From contig JAGAVX010000050.1 of the NCBI GenBank assembly GCA_017941705.1, positions 1-64,000 of the forward strand: a stretch of DNA of 64,000 nt. Reading direction: 5' to 3'. Position numbers and translations under genes: made by a program. Shown here in pieces: positions 7,521 to 16,491 of the stretch. The notes under the pieces were generated by a model. It was not told where the DNA came from. It was given only the letters and a program-made list of their open reading frames with translations, and searched no databases. Source of the stretch: Atopobiaceae bacterium (GTDB taxonomy: Bacteria > Actinomycetota > Coriobacteriia > Coriobacteriales > Atopobiaceae). The first letter of the stretch is position 1. Each line of letters begins with the position of its first letter.

Positions 7521-8942
7521 ATGGGAGCCTTCTTTGGTACGGCTTCGCGCCGTGATGTGACGCTTGACGTATTTTTTGGCGTTGACTACCACTCGCATCT
7601 TGGCACGAGGCGTGCCGGCTTGGTCATCTGGGACAAGACACGCGGCTTCCAGCGCGAGATTCACTCTATCAAGAACACGCCGTTCCGCACGAAGTTCGAG
7701 AAGGACCTCCAGGGCTTCTCGGGTCCGGTGGGCATGGGCTGCATCAGCGACTCCGATCCGCAGCCGCTGCTGGTGCGCTCGCACCTGGGCGTCTTTGCGC
7801 TGGCGACGGTCGGTGCGGTGAACAACGCCAGCCAGCTCATCGATTCGTTCACGGGCATCGGGCACCAGTTCATGGCCATGAGCTCGGGCGACGTCAACAC
7901 GACCGAGCTGGTCGCCGCGCTCATCAACACCCAGAGCGACCTGGTCAGCGGCATCCAATATGCGCAGGATCAGATCGAGGGTTCGCTCACGCTGCTCATC
8001 ATGACCGAGCGCGGAGAGCTCATCGCCGCTCGCGACAAGATGGGCCGCCTGCCCGTGCTCATTGGCCGCGACGACGACGGCTACTGCGTCACCTTTGAGT
8101 CGTTTGCCTATGGCAAGCTCGGCTACGTCGACGAGTACGAGCTTGGCTCGGGCGAGATCGTGTGCATCACGCCGGATGGCTACGAGACGCTGGCCCCCGC
8201 GCGCGACGAGATGCGCATCTGCGCGTTCCTGTGGGTCTACTACGGGTATCCCAACTCCAACTACGAGGGTGTGAACGTCGAGACGATGCGCTACCGCAAC
8301 GGCGCCATCATGGCAAAGGACGACGCGGCCCATGGGATGCTTCCCGACGTCGACTACGTCGCTGGCGTGCCTGACTCGGGCCTGCCCCATGGCATCGGCT
8401 ACGCGACCGAGAGCGGCAAGCCCTTCGCGCGACCCTTCGTCAAGTACACGCCCACGTGGCCCCGCTCGTTCATGCCTGCCAACCAGGAGGTCCGCAACCG
8501 CGTGGCCAAGATGAAGCAGATTCCCGTACCCGAGCTCATCGAGGGCAAGAAGCTGCTCCTTGTGGACGACTCCATCGTGCGCGGCACCCAGCTGCGCGAG
8601 ACGATCGACTTCCTCTATGGAGCCGGCGCGGCCGAGATCCACATGCGTTCGGCATGCCCGCCCATCATGTATGGCTGCAAGTACCTGTCGTTCTCGCGCA
8701 GCCGCTCGGACTACGAGCTCATCGCGCGCCGCAAGGTGCTCGAGCTTGAGGGCGAGGCGGGGGAGCAATACCTCGACGAGTACGCCAACAGCCATACCGA
8801 GCGCGGTCAGTGCATGCTCAAGGCCATCTGCGAGGAGATGGGCTTTGACTCGCTCAACTACCAGACGCTCGACGGGCTGCTCGACGCCATCGGCATCGAT
8901 CGCAAGATGGTCTGCACCTACTGCTGGAGCGGCAAGGAATAA
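7521..8942 (+). CDS. PurF-like amidophosphoribosyltransferase without the N-terminal Cys
   Basis: 473 residues with the two-domain layout of glutamine PRPP amidotransferase: an N-terminal Ntn glutaminase domain (FFGVDYHSHLGTRRAG, ...GSLTLLIMTERGELIAARD) and a C-terminal phosphoribosyltransferase domain with the PRPP loop LLLVDDSIVRGTQ. True PurF begins with a catalytic Cys exposed after Met removal (CGVVGI). Here the start is MGAFFGTAS, so the glutaminase nucleophile is absent. It may use free ammonia, or be a paralogue with another role. Similar Cys-less paralogues occur in other anaerobes (from memory). No other pur gene is adjacent. Confidence 0.8.
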   Translation: MGAFFGTASRRDVTLDVFFGVDYHSHLGTRRAGLVIWDKTRGFQREIHSIKNTPFRTKFEKDLQGFSGPVGMGCISDSDPQPLLVRSHLGVFALATVGAVNNASQLIDSFTGIGHQFMAMSSGDVNTTELVAALINTQSDLVSGIQYAQDQIEGSLTLLIMTERGELIAARDKMGRLPVLIGRDDDGYCVTFESFAYGKLGYVDEYELGSGEIVCITPDGYETLAPARDEMRICAFLWVYYGYPNSNYEGVNVETMRYRNGAIMAKDDAAHGMLPDVDYVAGVPDSGLPHGIGYATESGKPFARPFVKYTPTWPRSFMPANQEVRNRVAKMKQIPVPELIEGKKLLLVDDSIVRGTQLRETIDFLYGAGAAEIHMRSACPPIMYGCKYLSFSRSRSDYELIARRKVLELEGEAGEQYLDEYANSHTERGQCMLKAICEEMGFDSLNYQTLDGLLDAIGIDRKMVCTYCWSGKE

Positions 8943-8956
8943 CGCAACACGTCCCC

Positions 8957-9034
8957 GTGGCACACTTGTTCCCCGGGAGTTCCTGTGCCATCAGTCTCGA
9001 TGGCGCAGGAACTCCCGGGGAACAAGTGTGCCAC
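8957..9034. repeat. Long inverted repeat between purF-like gene and GH1 gene
   Basis: Arms 8957-8991 and 9000-9034, 35 bp each, match except for one T/C change that stays pairable as G-U. The loop is 8 nt. The stem contains TTCCCCGGGAGTTCC. It could end transcription, but there is no T tract and it is far longer than a usual terminator. Confidence 0.85.
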
Positions 9035-9145
9035 GCTGGCCGTCTCCGTGACGCATTGCAACGTCTGGCGTATAGCCTCTATGCAGGAGCTTGCTTTCAC
9101 TCGGTATGATGGGGGACAGCCGTTTCATACCGAAAGGAGATGCTC

Positions 9146-10567
9146 ATGCTGCACAAGACGCTCAAGGCCTTCCCCGACGAGTTCCTCTGGGGTGCCTCCA
9201 CATCTGCCTATCAGGTCGAAGGTGCCGCGCTCACCAACGGCAAGGGCCCGTCCGTGCAGGACGTCAAGGAGCCGCCTGCCGGCACCAGCGGCTTTGAGGT
9301 GGCTGCCGACCAGTACCACCATTACAAGGAGGACGTGGCCCTGATGGCCGAGATGGGCTTCAAGACCTATCGCTTCTCCATCAGCTGGGCGCGCCTGCTT
9401 CCCAAGGGGACCGGCGAGGTCAACGAGGAAGGCGTGCAGTACTATTCCGACCTCATCGACGAGTGCCTCAAGTACGACATCCAGCCGCTCGTGACCATGT
9501 ACCACTTTGACCTTCCGGCGGCACTGGACGAGCAGGGTGGCTGGGCAAACCGTGCTACCGTCGACGCGTTCGTGGAGTTCTCCGAGCTCATGTTCAAGAG
9601 CTATGGCGACCGCGTGAAGTACTGGCTGACCATCAACGAGCAGAACATGATGACGCTGGCTGCCGGCGCCGTGCTGGGCGTCGACACCTCCGCGCCCGGT
9701 GCGCAAAAGCGCATCTACGAGATGAACCACCACATGCTGCTCGCCCAGGCCAAGTCGATGAACCTCTGCCATGAGATGCTGCCCAATGCCAAGATCGGTC
9801 CCGCGCCCAACATCGCGCTGGTCTATCCCGAGACGTGCAAGCCCGAGGACGTGCTGGCCGCCCAGAACATGAACGCCCTGCGCAACTGGCTCTACCTCGA
9901 CATGGCCGTCTATGGCATCTACAACAACCTTGCGTGGAGCTACCTCGCCGAGATCGACGCCGTGCCCGAGAACATCCTTCCGGGCGACATGGAGCTGATG
10001 GCCTCCGCCAAGCCGGACTTCATCGCCTTCAACTACTACAGCACCGCCACGGTTAAGATGCCCGAGGAGGGTGCCGAGAGCACCAAGGGAGACCAGCAGC
10101 GTGGCGCCACCATCGCTGGCTTCTCGCAGGGTGTGAGCAACCCCAACTTCCAGAAGACCGAGTTTGGCTGGGAGATTGACCCCATCGGCTTCCGCAATAC
10201 GCTGCGCGAGGTCTACAGCCGCTATCACCTGCCGATCATCATCACCGAGAACGGCTTGGGTGCCTACGACAAGCTCGAGCAGGACGAGAATGGCAACGAT
10301 GTGGTGCATGACCCCTATCGCATCGACTACCTGCGCGCCCATATCGAGCAGATGCGCCTGGCCATCACCGATGGCGTCGAGATGATGGGCTATTGCCCCT
10401 GGAGTGCGGTGGACCTCATCTCCACGCACGAGGGCTTCGTGAAGCGCTATGGCTTCATCTTCGTCAACCGTGAGGAGTTTGACCTGCTTGACCTGCGCCG
10501 CGTGAGGAAAGATTCGTTCTTCTGGTACAAGAAGGTCATCGCGTCAAAGGGCACGGACCTCGAGTAG
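9146..10567 (+). CDS. 6-phospho-beta-glucosidase, glycoside hydrolase family 1
   Basis: About 473 residues. The ATG at 9146 is preferred because AAAGGAG lies 8 bp upstream; an ATG at 9140 is too close to it. The GH1 barrel carries the acid/base Glu in WLTINEQN and the nucleophile Glu in IITENGLGAYD. The block WSAVDLISTHEGFVKRYGF has the Ser/Lys/Tyr loop typical of enzymes that bind a 6-phosphate, and the C-terminus (RRVRKDSFFWYKKVIASKG) is also typical. It would hydrolyse PTS-imported beta-glucosides in the cytoplasm, but no PTS gene is beside it in the window. Confidence 0.9.
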   Translation: MLHKTLKAFPDEFLWGASTSAYQVEGAALTNGKGPSVQDVKEPPAGTSGFEVAADQYHHYKEDVALMAEMGFKTYRFSISWARLLPKGTGEVNEEGVQYYSDLIDECLKYDIQPLVTMYHFDLPAALDEQGGWANRATVDAFVEFSELMFKSYGDRVKYWLTINEQNMMTLAAGAVLGVDTSAPGAQKRIYEMNHHMLLAQAKSMNLCHEMLPNAKIGPAPNIALVYPETCKPEDVLAAQNMNALRNWLYLDMAVYGIYNNLAWSYLAEIDAVPENILPGDMELMASAKPDFIAFNYYSTATVKMPEEGAESTKGDQQRGATIAGFSQGVSNPNFQKTEFGWEIDPIGFRNTLREVYSRYHLPIIITENGLGAYDKLEQDENGNDVVHDPYRIDYLRAHIEQMRLAITDGVEMMGYCPWSAVDLISTHEGFVKRYGFIFVNREEFDLLDLRRVRKDSFFWYKKVIASKGTDLE

Positions 10568-10589
10568 GGCAGTCCGTACCTGACAGGCC

Positions 10590-10927
10590 TGCTGGCACAA
10601 GGCTCTCTGGGGGTCTTGTGCCAGCATGGGGCTGTAGAGCCACAACGTGCAATGCCGGAGTGCTGGGGCCTGTCATGCTGGGGCTGCAGGGCCCCAATGT
10701 GCCAGGGTGGGGCCTCAGGCCCCCAACTTGAGGGCCTAAACGCGCCCTTCATCCATGCCCAGCTCATCTACCTGCGGATTTGCGAGAGAATCCTCCGTCA
10801 AGGCTTTTAGGCTGGGGTTCCAGAGCCACAACGTGCAATGCTGGGGTGCTGGAACCCCAGCCTGACGGGGCTACAGCACCCCAATATGCAACAAAGGGGC
10901 TCTATAACCCCAATATGCCGTTGCAGG
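10590..10927. repeat. Cluster of degenerate GGGGCT..AG..CCCCAAYRTGC hairpin units
   Basis: A 377-bp gap without a gene. It opens with a perfect 12-bp stem (10590-10601 with 10615-10626, TGCTGGCACAAG). At least six related units follow, starting near 10627, 10676, 10708, 10811, 10866 and 10896. Each is a small stem of G-rich and C-rich halves around a CT..AG centre, followed by CAA and a short [CT][AG]TGC box. One unit is nested in a perfect 14-bp stem (10810-10823 with 10849-10862). Confidence 0.6.
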
Positions 10928-10944
10928 GCATTTCTCGCGCCGTA

Positions 10945-11547
10945 TCAGTCGGGCTGCTGACCGTCGTGCGCCTTCCACGCGCACTCGGTGACCTCGAAGT
11001 CCGTGAACACGGCCTTGAAGCTCGAGTCCTCGGGGCTGCAGGCGTAGATGCCAAAACGGATGGTTCCCGCGCCCTCCCAAAGGTGGCAGACGCGCATCTG
11101 CGAGAAGTCCTTGCCGTCCGTTGAACACTCTATGCAGTAGTCGTCCTCCCTGCGGCTGAGCCGATACCACATCTCCTTGACGTCGGCGGGGATGGCCGTG
11201 GTCGCCCAGTCGGAGTAGCCGTGGTTCGTCACGACCGAGCCGAGGTGCTGGAACTGCTCGTTCTCGTACTCGACCGATCCCTTGAGCCAGTTCTCGGAGT
11301 CCAGGTACAGCACGACGCCGCATTGGTCAAACCGATGGTGGCTCCCCGAGAAGTCGGTCCTCACCACGAACGAGAAGAACTTCTCGTCCGTCTCCATCTG
11401 GAGGGCTGGAGCGTTGTCATTGCGAAAGTGGTAGTAGGTCCTCTGCCACAGGTCGGTGTGGGGCTCGGTCACTATCTCGATGCGATCGGCCTGGATGTCA
11501 TACTCATTTGGCTCTCGCGTCCAAACGAGGTTCTCCTCAATGCCCAT
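10945..11547 (-). CDS. DUF1349 (concanavalin-like) domain protein
   Basis: 200 residues from the ATG at 11547 behind AAAGGAGCACCC. The sequence fits the DUF1349 beta-sandwich family: TDLWQRTYYHFRNDNAP, FSFVVRTDF, QCGVVLYLDSENWLKGSVEYEN, and the final RFGIYACSPEDSSFKAVFTDFEV. The fold is that of concanavalin-A-like lectin/glucanases, and yeast relatives were once called regulation-of-enolase proteins. No signal peptide is visible, so it is probably cytoplasmic. The activity is unknown, though a role near carbohydrate substrates would suit its neighbour, the GH1 enzyme. Confidence 0.8.
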   Translation of the reverse strand: MGIEENLVWTREPNEYDIQADRIEIVTEPHTDLWQRTYYHFRNDNAPALQMETDEKFFSFVVRTDFSGSHHRFDQCGVVLYLDSENWLKGSVEYENEQFQHLGSVVTNHGYSDWATTAIPADVKEMWYRLSRREDDYCIECSTDGKDFSQMRVCHLWEGAGTIRFGIYACSPEDSSFKAVFTDFEVTECAWKAHDGQQPD

Positions 11548-11625
11548 GGGTGCTCCTTTGCTTTGACACTCCGCGACGCCTTGCGCGTCTCGGCTAAAAC
11601 GACACATGTGACGCCTGCGGGAGGC

Positions 11626-13959
11626 CTATCCCACAAGCACGCGATCCGGCGCAAGCCAGCGCGGCTGTTCGCGACTGATGACGCGCGCGCACGCGTAGGC
11701 TCGGGCAAGCGGGAGAATGGCTGCGGCCCGGTAGGCACCAGAGGGCTGTAGGTCCAGCACCAACGCGCAATCGGCCTTGCCATCCTCCACCAGCGACAGC
11801 GGAGCGAGCAGCTTGGTCCTTCCGTCTGCAGGGTCAAAGACGGGCACGGCCAGGCGATAGCTCGCCCGCATGGCCCGCATGGCCTGCTCGACCGCGTCGT
11901 CGAGCGCTCGGCGGAGGCGACGATAGGCACTTGCGTCCGTCTTGATGATGCGCGCAAGCTGCGTGAGGTCAGCGGACGTGAGTGCCGATCCCTTGCCGAG
12001 AATGGCTCTGGCATCGGCATTGTCCTCGAGGCGCTCGAGAAGGAACGCCCGCGGAAGCCTGCCCAGCTGACGGCCCAGAATCGCCTCGGTGTCGAGAATC
12101 ACCATGCGGTCGTGCTCGGCCGTGACGTCAGAGAGGGACTCTAGGTAGGAGGCCGGCTTCGGCAGGTCGGAAATCGTGCCGGTCAGACGGGCGCCAAGCT
12201 CGCCTGATCCCGCGGTCGCGAATCCCTTGAACTGCCAGGGGATGTCGCCCGCGCGCTTGGTGAGGCAGGCGTAGATGTCATCGCCCAGAGAGGTCATGAG
12301 CCCCGTATGGAATGCGGCGAACGAGCCGTCCTCGGCCGTGGCAATCCTATGCTGCTGCGATGCGCGCATGAAGTTGGTGGAGACGTACTCGCGCAGGATG
12401 CCATAGCGGCTCTTCTTGCCCACGCCCTCGCCTGGGTAGTTCCAACGCTCCGGAGCGGCGGCGTTTGCAAGTGCTCCCAAGAAGCTGTCCCAGGTGCCGA
12501 TGACGACCTCCTGTGTGAGGGCGCGCACGGGGCTCGAGCTGACGTCGGCAGACCCCGTGCCCGACAGGTCGCTCCACGCGCCCTCGTCGGCTGCCGGAAG
12601 ACCTTCGAAGCCAACGGACAGGTGCGTCTCGCCGGTTCCGTCGTCGCCATCAACCAGCGAGAGATTCCACTGCTTGCCAAAGGCGTTCTTCGTGGCCTTG
12701 CGCAGCGTTGCGGTGATGGGCGTGCCGTCTTCGTGCAGGTAGCGGAGGGGGAACGTCACGCGCGTGCGCGAACCGGAGAGGCTTCCGGTCGAGCGTGCCA
12801 TGCGCCAGTCCTCGTCGAGTACGGCCATGGGGTCGACGTCATAGGGGAGCAGCTGGTACAGCGAGCGCAGGAGCGCGTCCTTGCAGGAGACTTCGGCGCC
12901 AAAGTCTTGCGGAAGGCCCTGCAGGGGGATGGTGGGGGAGGGGGCGGCGGGAGCGGCGGGTTCAGGCGCAGGCTCAGACGGCCTTGGGCGTGCGGTCTCC
13001 TGCCGGCGTTGCTGCGCGAGCTCGCGCTCCATGTCCTCGTAGGGGTCGTAGGTGATGGTGAGCGATATGGGCTCTGGGCTGGGCGGGGCAGGTGCTGTGA
13101 CCTGCGGCTCTGGCTCAGGCTCTGGTTCGGGCCACGCGGCTGCGGGCTGGGGTGGCACTGGCTCCGTTGTGCCTTGAGGCTGTGTCTCGGCTGCTGGCGA
13201 AGGCGCGCCGGTGGTCTGTGCGGCAGGCTCTTGCCCTGCAGCCTCAGGGTCCTGGCGTAAGGCGGCCGTCTCTTCCTGTGCCGCCTTCGCAGCTTCCTCG
13301 TTGGCGCGCGACTCTGCGAGGATTTCGGCCACCGTGCGGGCGACGATACCATCGCTTGTGGGACGATCCACCGGGGTCTCAGGCTCGCTAGGTGTGTCGT
13401 CTGCTGACGCTTCGACCTCGGTCTCTGCTGTTGGGGGCTCATCGGTGACCTGCGGGTCGGGTGACTCGGCGCGCGCGTCTTCCGTGGCCGTCGCCTCAGC
13501 CTGCGCTGCTTCGAGCGCCGCGGCTTCCGCCCGCTCGGCCTCAGCCTCAGCCCGCGCTGCAGCTTCGGCTGCCTCGCGCTCGTGGCGGTGCTTGCCGGGC
13601 TTCACAGGCTTGAGAGCCTTCTTGCCGCCCTTCTTTTTCTTCCAGGTCTTGGGGCCGCCAGCAGCCTTCTTGCCTGACTTCTCCACCTTCTCTGGTGGGG
13701 CGGCGAGCATTTGGTCCCACTCCTCGTTGCGCAGGACGGTGGCGTAGACGCGGCCCTTCTTGAAGACGGTGACCTTGAGGAAGTCCGGGCAGGCCTCGAC
13801 GACCTCCTGGATGGTGTCGCATTCGAGATCCTGCGCGATGATGTCGTCCTCGGCTAGCACCTCCTCGACCTGGGGAAGCAGGGTCTGCTTGCCAAATCCC
13901 AGTTTGCGTGAGAGAAGCTGATACAGGTAGAGCTTGAATCCCGGAGTGACCTTGGCCAC
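11626..13959 (-). CDS. DUF3825 protein with N-terminal winged-helix-like domain and Pro/Glu/Ala linker
   Basis: 777 residues in three parts. Residues 1-85 (TPGFKLYLYQLLSRKLGFG... FLKVTVFKKGRVYATVL) look like a small winged-helix or LOTUS-type nucleic-acid-binding domain. A basic patch at 95-125 (KTWKKKKGGKKALKPVKPGK) leads into about 220 residues rich in Ala, Glu, Pro and Thr that are probably disordered. The C-terminal part holds a DUF3825-like domain (NYPGEGVGKKSRYGILREYV, FHTGLMTSLGDDIYACL). DUF3825 often accompanies RNA-binding domains, so an RNA-related role is the best guess. It stands alone, 78 bp from the DUF1349 gene. Confidence 0.75.
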   Translation of the reverse strand: MAKVTPGFKLYLYQLLSRKLGFGKQTLLPQVEEVLAEDDIIAQDLECDTIQEVVEACPDFLKVTVFKKGRVYATVLRNEEWDQMLAAPPEKVEKSGKKAAGGPKTWKKKKGGKKALKPVKPGKHRHEREAAEAAARAEAEAERAEAAALEAAQAEATATEDARAESPDPQVTDEPPTAETEVEASADDTPSEPETPVDRPTSDGIVARTVAEILAESRANEEAAKAAQEETAALRQDPEAAGQEPAAQTTGAPSPAAETQPQGTTEPVPPQPAAAWPEPEPEPEPQVTAPAPPSPEPISLTITYDPYEDMERELAQQRRQETARPRPSEPAPEPAAPAAPSPTIPLQGLPQDFGAEVSCKDALLRSLYQLLPYDVDPMAVLDEDWRMARSTGSLSGSRTRVTFPLRYLHEDGTPITATLRKATKNAFGKQWNLSLVDGDDGTGETHLSVGFEGLPAADEGAWSDLSGTGSADVSSSPVRALTQEVVIGTWDSFLGALANAAAPERWNYPGEGVGKKSRYGILREYVSTNFMRASQQHRIATAEDGSFAAFHTGLMTSLGDDIYACLTKRAGDIPWQFKGFATAGSGELGARLTGTISDLPKPASYLESLSDVTAEHDRMVILDTEAILGRQLGRLPRAFLLERLEDNADARAILGKGSALTSADLTQLARIIKTDASAYRRLRRALDDAVEQAMRAMRASYRLAVPVFDPADGRTKLLAPLSLVEDGKADCALVLDLQPSGAYRAAAILPLARAYACARVISREQPRWLAPDRVLVG

Positions 13960-14131
13960 GATTGCCTCCCAAAGTTGACGCCCACGCGCGTGGGCGGAAG
14001 AGTCTGAACTTTAAGGATACTCCTTGGGCACACAGGTTCTCCGGTCTACTCGGTCAATCGGGGAATGAGCTGTGCTGCAGAGGACCACAGAGGCCGTGCC
14101 GGCAGATTGGCGAGCCAAGCCGTGGCGAGCC

Positions 14132-14422
14132 TTAGTCCGCCTCGCTCGTCTCCTGCGCCTGCGACTCGCGGGTGATGCGGAACACGTTTATCGTCTCGAC
14201 GTCAGGACAGCAGAACACGGCGCTCCCGGCCGGTTGTCCCGGAATCTCCCCGCCATAGCGCAGGATGTCGATGTAGGGGAATGCGACGTGGGCAGCCATG
14301 GGGCACAGCTGCCCACGCTCGGTGTCAAAGTCAAAGCGGTCTCCCACGCAATGCCCGCGGTGGCAGGGCACCTTTCCCAACCGGTCGACGAGCTCGATGG
14401 TGATGCGTGGCCGCGCGCTCAT
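14132..14422 (-). CDS. TIGR04076 family Cys-rich protein
   Basis: 96 residues. The pattern CHRGHCVGDRFDFDTERGQLCPMAAHVAFPYIDILRYGG...CCPDVETINVFRI matches the small TIGR04076 family as I recall it. Its spaced cysteines and CxxH-like pairs suggest metal binding; the function is not known. The start codon overlaps the end of the upstream pyridoxal kinase by 4 bp (ATGA), so the two are translated together. Family members occur widely in anaerobes. Confidence 0.75.
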   Translation of the reverse strand: MSARPRITIELVDRLGKVPCHRGHCVGDRFDFDTERGQLCPMAAHVAFPYIDILRYGGEIPGQPAGSAVFCCPDVETINVFRITRESQAQETSEAD

Positions 14423-15243
14423 CGCGTGAGCCCGCTCAGGTAGCGCTCGATGGGAATGCCCTTGAACGTGTCGTCTGCGCCCTGGTTGAGGCGAATGAGG
14501 TCCTTGACCACGTGCATGGCGCAGGCGGTGGCGTCCTCGAGCGTGCGGCCGGCGAGCTTCTTGCCCATGAGGACCGAGGAGAAGATGTCGCCGGTGCCGG
14601 GGAAGCGCACGGGTATCTCGTCAAACGGTATCGTGAAGGACTCGTTGCGCTCGTGGTCGTAGCCGATGACGGCGCTCTTTCCCTCGACAAAGGCGCTGGT
14701 GACGACTATCGACTTGGGGCAGATGCGGCGCATGCAACCCATGAGGCGCTCCACGTCGCGCTCGCCCATGCCCTGCTTGCCGGCAAACGGCGCGCCGGTC
14801 AGCAGGCAGGCCTCGGTGTAGTTGGGCACCGCCACGTCGGCCACGCCCACAAGGTCGCGCATGTGGTTGATGGCCCCGCGGGGAATGCCGTTGTAGAGTC
14901 GGCCCTCGTCGCCCATGATGGGGTCCACGAAGACGGGCACGCCGCTCTCCTGCTGCCTTGAGCAGAAGTCCGCGATGAGCCTCGCCTGCCGCTCGTTGGT
15001 GATGAAGCCCGTGGCGACGGCGTCAAACTTGAATCCCAGCTCGTCCCACACGGCGAGCGTGTTCTCGATGTAGTCGGTCGTGTCGAGGATCTCGAACTTG
15101 CCGTAGTCGAGCGTGTTTGACACCAGTGCCGTGGGGAGCGTGTACAGGTCATAACCCATATGCGTGAGCACGGGCATCATGGCGCCAAGGGCGACCTTGC
15201 CGTACCCTGCGAGGTCGTTGATGAGGAGTAGCTTCTCGGTCAT
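14419..15243 (-). CDS. Pyridoxal/pyridoxamine kinase, PdxY/PdxK family
   Basis: 274 residues from the ATG at 15243 (MTEKLLLINDLAGYGK), behind GAAAGGCACC. It is a ribokinase-fold enzyme that phosphorylates B6 vitamers with ATP for salvage to PLP. Visible motifs are FVDPIMGDEGRLYN, VPNYTEACLLTG and the anion-hole/catalytic block RFPGTGDIFSSVLMGK with the catalytic Asp. It is coupled to the TIGR04076 gene downstream. PLP made here would serve enzymes such as SerC at 56423. Confidence 0.88.
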   Translation of the reverse strand: MTEKLLLINDLAGYGKVALGAMMPVLTHMGYDLYTLPTALVSNTLDYGKFEILDTTDYIENTLAVWDELGFKFDAVATGFITNERQARLIADFCSRQQESGVPVFVDPIMGDEGRLYNGIPRGAINHMRDLVGVADVAVPNYTEACLLTGAPFAGKQGMGERDVERLMGCMRRICPKSIVVTSAFVEGKSAVIGYDHERNESFTIPFDEIPVRFPGTGDIFSSVLMGKKLAGRTLEDATACAMHVVKDLIRLNQGADDTFKGIPIERYLSGLTR

Positions 15244-15433
15244 GGACGGTGCCTTTCGCCGGCGGTCTTGTACTCCATGAGGATAGCGATGCGTTGCCTG
15301 TCTGGTGCGTTTTGCCGAGCCATCGAAACCTTGCCGTATCACAGGCGTAACACGCGCCGATACATTCGCGATCGGGTTCTGGGTTCCGCCGCCCCGGCGG
15401 CGCCCTTCGTCACAGAGGGAGGCTCCTTTGTCG

Positions 15434-16297
15434 CTACCTTCCCGACAGGATGGTCATGACCTCGCGACACCACTGCTGCGGTACGCTGGCAGGGGGTGTG
15501 GGTGCGGCGATGGGGGCGAGGGAGACGCCCAGCTTGCGTGCGTCGCGCAGGGCGCGATGCAGGTGATAGTCGCTCGACACGACGCAGAGCTGCTCGTGCA
15601 TGTCCTCGCGTTCGAGCAGCTCGATGGAGTTCCTGATGTTCTCGTCGGTGTTGCGCGCCATGCGCTCGACCATGATACGTGCAGGGTTGACGCCGAGTTG
15701 TTGCAGGTAGCTTGCCATGACATCGGCCTCTGTCGTCGATTGGTCGGGCGTGGGCCCTCCCGATACGACGATGGTGCGCGTGGGTTGCTCATGCCAGTAG
15801 CGCGCAGCCACGTCGAGCCTGTGTGCGAGCGTGCGGTGAGGACGGCCCTGCTTCACAGCGCCACCCAGCACGATGATGCAGGCGGTGGGGGAGACGTCGG
15901 GATGTGACCGATAGGTCAGCCTGAGGCGGCAGAACCACAGGCAGAATACGGCAGCGGTGGCGATGAGCGCCAGCAGCAGCGTGGCGCAGGCCATGCGTGC
16001 GGGCAGCACCATCGCACCTGAGCACAGCATCGCCGCCAGCGCAGGAATGAGGGATGAGAGGGCGACCGGGATCATGCCGACGGTCGTGAGCTCGTGGGTG
16101 AGCAGGTAGTGGAGATTCGATGCGAACGGTGCGATGCTGAGTGCGCTGCAGGCGAGTAAAGCCGTGGGGTGAATGTGCCCTGCCGATGCGAGCAGAAGGG
16201 CACCCGACAGGGTGGGGCAGAGGAGGGTCATGGCAAGAACCAACGGCCTGAAGGCGCGCTCGGTTGCGGATAGTGTGGAGGTGGGCCTCTGCTCCAT
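15434..16297 (-). CDS. YdcF/SanA-like (DUF218) membrane protein
   Basis: 287 residues from the ATG at 16297. Four to five hydrophobic segments fill the first 140 residues. The DUF218 domain follows, with IIVLGGAVKQGRPHRTLAHRLD, IVVSGGPTPDQSTTEADVM, MARNTDENIRNS and VVSSDYHLHRAL. These match the YdcF/SanA/ElyC family, linked to envelope and surface polymer metabolism. The Asn/Thr/Glu-rich loops are thought to bind a nucleotide or SAM-like ligand. The gene is divergent from the FucO gene at 16492 and stands alone. The 190-bp gap after the pyridoxal kinase start (15244-15433) shows nothing certain. Confidence 0.85.
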   Translation of the reverse strand: MEQRPTSTLSATERAFRPLVLAMTLLCPTLSGALLLASAGHIHPTALLACSALSIAPFASNLHYLLTHELTTVGMIPVALSSLIPALAAMLCSGAMVLPARMACATLLLALIATAAVFCLWFCRLRLTYRSHPDVSPTACIIVLGGAVKQGRPHRTLAHRLDVAARYWHEQPTRTIVVSGGPTPDQSTTEADVMASYLQQLGVNPARIMVERMARNTDENIRNSIELLEREDMHEQLCVVSSDYHLHRALRDARKLGVSLAPIAAPTPPASVPQQWCREVMTILSGR

Positions 16298-16491
16298 TCC
16301 TTCCCCTATGGGTCGTGACCGTTGATGGGTTACCAGTATAGGACGGCGCGCCCATCGCGTGCGAGGGGTGCGCACGGCACTTCTGATGGCACGACAGAGG
16401 TTTCTTGGTTGTATCTGGCGGTTTCCAGTATGGCACTCGGTGGGAACGGGCATAATAGACCAGTCCGTTTTACAGACCAAAGGAGAGTACC

